From positions 1 to 64,000 of the IMG/VR virus record IMGVR_UViG_3300025168_009799: a stretch of 64,000 nt of DNA. One strand, given 5' to 3'. The stretch comes from a virus. The position numbers were made by a program, and so were the translations under genes. The notes beneath the pieces are model-generated. The model had not been told where the DNA came from. It made no database searches and saw only the letters and a program-made list of their open reading frames with translations. Positions 62,501 to 64,000 of the stretch are shown piece by piece (within the stretch, counting starts at the first letter, position 1; every line of letters begins with the position of its first letter).

Positions 62501-64000
62501 AAAGATGGTAAAGCATTTAAATTTACGCAATTGCCTTTTGCACAAGACATGCTAGAGCGTGGGGACTTAGACTTATCTCCAGGTATAAACTTAACACAAA
62601 TTAATGTAGAAGATTTTGTTAACGGTGAACAGAGTATTAGAACTAATAACTATATAGAAACTGAACAAGAAACTGTTAGCAGAGATAAAGTTATAGCATT
62701 GCTAGATAAAATATCAATGGAGTTTGGAAAAAACATAGATAGGTATACAGATCAATGGGTGTCTGATATGAAAAAGATGAAAGTCTGGGATAATAATATA
62801 TGGGTAGATACTGATTTTCTAAAAAAGATACACGGAGGAAATGCAGCGATCAATGACATAACAAAGAAATATCTAATTAAAAATTATATCGTTAATGATG
62901 TAATTAATAGATTAGAAATGAAAAAGATATTACGTATTACAGATGATTTCACAAACAATACGGAGATAGCAGCTAAGAGATTTGGACTTGGATCTACTCC
63001 AGGACTACAATTATTAATGAAAGGTCAAAATTTAGCGGACCCTTCTTGGGGAATGACTCCTACATTTAGTGAATTAATAATTGAAGATTTATATAATATA
63101 CAAGCAGATAGTGGAAGACATGAAAGGTTTGCAGAATCTCTTAATACGTTAGGGGTACCTTTAAAGTTAATTAATCAATTTGCTTCTCAATATAGACCAG
63201 GACAATCTAATAAGACAGACGCTTCTGGATGGATGTCAGTACATGCTTGGCGTAACAGATTACAAGGCCAACCTAATGGATGGACTAATGCACATGAGAA
63301 AGCATATAACAATTATAAGCAGTCTGGCGTATGGGGATTTTATAAAAATATTTATAATTTTAAAGAAGGTAAAACAGAACAAATTCTAGTACGTCCTCCT
63401 GTATTACCTATTAAAGAGTATTATGAATCACATGAATTGTATCAAGGTAATACTTTAGCAGTTAATAATACTAAGAACTCTTATTTACCTTTATTAAAAG
63501 AGACAACAGACATAGCTGGTCAAGGCCTAGAGCTTATTAGATTAAGATTAGAAGGGAAGGAATTAAACGCTGCGGATAAAGCGGCAGGGAAAACTCAATT
63601 TGCTACACATACTCCTATAGATGTAGCTAATACAGTAAGCGCTAAAAAACTTGCTAGACTTAACGTTATAAAATTTCAAAATAATGATGGTACTTTTAAT
63701 ATATCAGGATTAGTTACTGCTAAACCTGTTGTTTTAAATTCTAATGGAATAAAGATTCCACAAATTAAACCTTCTACAGCAACTAAGAAATTTACTATTT
63801 GGGGCACACAAGTGAAGAGAAATGCAATTGCTAATGTACAAGATGATACTCAATATACTCTTCCTCAAGGTAATAAATTATCTGGAAGTATGGTAAAATC
63901 TTTATATCATAAAGCTGCTCAAGCGAATATGGATACTAGTATTGAGAAGTTAGAGAAAGCTTTTGGATTTTCAAGATTGAAAGGTTTAAAACTTGGAGAC
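59534..64000 (+). CDS. Giant virion protein with zincin motif (partial, runs off the right edge)
   Basis: The frame starts at ATG 59534-59536, immediately after the stop of the 1800-residue gene, and is open to the window end, giving at least 1489 residues. Near the start, YHEAFHGFF places a zinc metallopeptidase HExxH at H68-E69-A70-F71-H72; a glutamate-rich segment (RELALEEKMSNAFQEY, about 112-127) could provide the third ligand. The rest is mixed alpha/beta. In crAss-like phages giant proteins here carry such zincin-like domains and are thought to be ejected or to process virion parts. No RNA polymerase DxDxD-type motif was noticed in the visible part. Confidence 0.75.
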   Translation, partial: MANCINSIDSLVERRVQMLSYIQNRFGKDVSVTINNYVKRVGNENVHGMFKNMAFTLSTLGEPGVEYHEAFHGFFTMYLTDGQRASLLKQAAQRYGEPSQVELDAVNGVRELALEEKMSNAFQEYSLTEDPKGIPAKIAKFFKDLWNLIKSMISDSIGINQAFSILESNNIPMKFKRNMHMFRGGKPAMYLKKRVDYTTQETKDTTLFIRSRFMNFWRSYQQQAKQDPFKVAINRQMDKVRTAFPAMTRSESLVKVLTSHTKNTFLRNAWSYTEKAEGKDAGTKIDLKQARELHGLRREGKTDEYMNKLSEYGIQERAAFGWSPNPGNRVRMDKTTTNFQHFIDIYENWGDTIQTAEITDDNGKKKEVKINTIDQGWWTGVEELLPDVGLKIRHREVTEGLEELPLDPTETDSPSPEGGERIYELSHYEQDSWKGMSKELRMYFEDILDYSSEIPNHLQVHRPHGGKHVYEVLKLALSNTTSFTQMKDVLKEKATLHGPNSIYGIMFSRVTGIGLEGRVENITMQLPATLVSDFHGLFRNTTKEFKSVKVNRSKRKDAQGMLPAPEVVVYNPDQNSIINNLVNNQYRKNIIDVTGVKTERALYNKAVTVEPGTKDQSIEYIPIRENLQDFQAHVKDLNSLTSMRGELNESELVEATRAFRKIVTYLGVDLPGISPQDQDTVLYDIVNQGVSIPNRFGKYTTYQGKNFFRYFLKGSKTKSKSNLLTVSAQIIDQKGEPKKPTFEPFSKGASRGLLMNLAAFQKALGINGEPNYVNEFGKSIYKINMPTAFDNTVNRIKSGKIFDADPNNIEYGNLDKDPLFVPVQKPVDGTSSWANYVSPLYMSMINNTDGLREKLSLENISAFTLDSNRGYSDFGQMSESDEYLLRLFLFQKGTHSDNLTNMMIDTQGDRGVSSTMGLPRVILEGEGTRSLDNSMYGSNGFKTLTDFSNAYIIQDIVKMQQADSHVELAEDGESLFDTYHYTNPSDKKAKDGKAFKFTQLPFAQDMLERGDLDLSPGINLTQINVEDFVNGEQSIRTNNYIETEQETVSRDKVIALLDKISMEFGKNIDRYTDQWVSDMKKMKVWDNNIWVDTDFLKKIHGGNAAINDITKKYLIKNYIVNDVINRLEMKKILRITDDFTNNTEIAAKRFGLGSTPGLQLLMKGQNLADPSWGMTPTFSELIIEDLYNIQADSGRHERFAESLNTLGVPLKLINQFASQYRPGQSNKTDASGWMSVHAWRNRLQGQPNGWTNAHEKAYNNYKQSGVWGFYKNIYNFKEGKTEQILVRPPVLPIKEYYESHELYQGNTLAVNNTKNSYLPLLKETTDIAGQGLELIRLRLEGKELNAADKAAGKTQFATHTPIDVANTVSAKKLARLNVIKFQNNDGTFNISGLVTAKPVVLNSNGIKIPQIKPSTATKKFTIWGTQVKRNAIANVQDDTQYTLPQGNKLSGSMVKSLYHKAAQANMDTSIEKLEKAFGFSRLKGLKLGD

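Noticed and set aside
59534-64000. Virion RNA polymerase identity for the last giant gene
   Set aside because: Crassvirales often have RNA polymerase genes near this place, but no double-psi beta-barrel signature such as DxDxD was noticed in the visible part; the HEAFH motif argues for the zincin-type protein.

Overview
The window is a 64 kb piece of an AT-rich, double-stranded DNA tailed-phage genome that reads as a crAss-like podovirus (Crassvirales-type) infecting a member of the Bacteroidota, most likely a gliding, probably aquatic Flavobacteriia host. The evidence is the gene content and order: IHF/HU-like protein, large terminase, portal, acidic scaffold-like protein, major capsid, connector and ring-type proteins, a giant muzzle-like tail protein and several giant internal virion proteins. 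Other signs are A-rich Bacteroidota-type leaders in place of strong Shine-Dalgarno sites, TAnnTTTG promoter boxes, SprB-type repeats in a tail fibre, and a C-terminus that looks like a type IX secretion (T9SS) signal. No integrase, transposase, CRISPR array or canonical tRNA was seen.

Layout. (1) 1-5554, leftward: the replication/early arm. It holds the start of a probable helicase, a small HTH-like protein, a family A DNA polymerase with proofreading exonuclease, a putative ssDNA-binding protein, and a string of very small proteins. The small genes are separated by non-coding islands that contain long inverted repeats. (2) 5555-6038: a divergent control region with two rightward Bacteroidota-type promoters and between them a roughly 250-nt stretch predicted to be a compact structured RNA. 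(3) 6039-8347, rightward: GroES co-chaperonin, a winged-helix-like protein, a zinc-ribbon-like protein, an IHF/HU-like protein and tiny overlapping genes. (4) 8340-21259: DNA packaging and head genes, with intrinsic terminators after the major capsid gene and after a virion-protein gene. (5) 21326-34301: host-recognition genes, including a 2230-residue SprB-repeat fibre, further fibres, a LamG-like protein and small accessory proteins. (6) 34305-38769: an unusual cassette of envelope-directed proteins: an outer-membrane barrel candidate, small membrane proteins, an exported thioredoxin-like protein without its cysteines, and an exported 13-repeat protein ending in a T9SS-like signal. (7) 38766-39785: endolysin and holin. 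(8) 39792-47524: ring and tail proteins ending in the 1787-residue muzzle-like protein. (9) 47526-64000: giant internal (ejected) virion proteins, the last of which carries an HEAFH zincin motif and runs off the right edge. In relatives, RNA polymerase genes often lie near here, but none is visible.

How the parts fit: early genes copy the DNA; the control region would start the rightward program; GroES probably tunes host GroEL for capsid or giant-protein folding; the late genes build head, tail and fibres; and the envelope cassette next to lysis suggests the phage modifies the host surface before release. The most interesting points are the structured RNA at 5703-5956, the envelope/T9SS cassette at 34305-38769 and the SprB-repeat fibre. 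All functions are read from sequence patterns and remembered family features; no database search was run.
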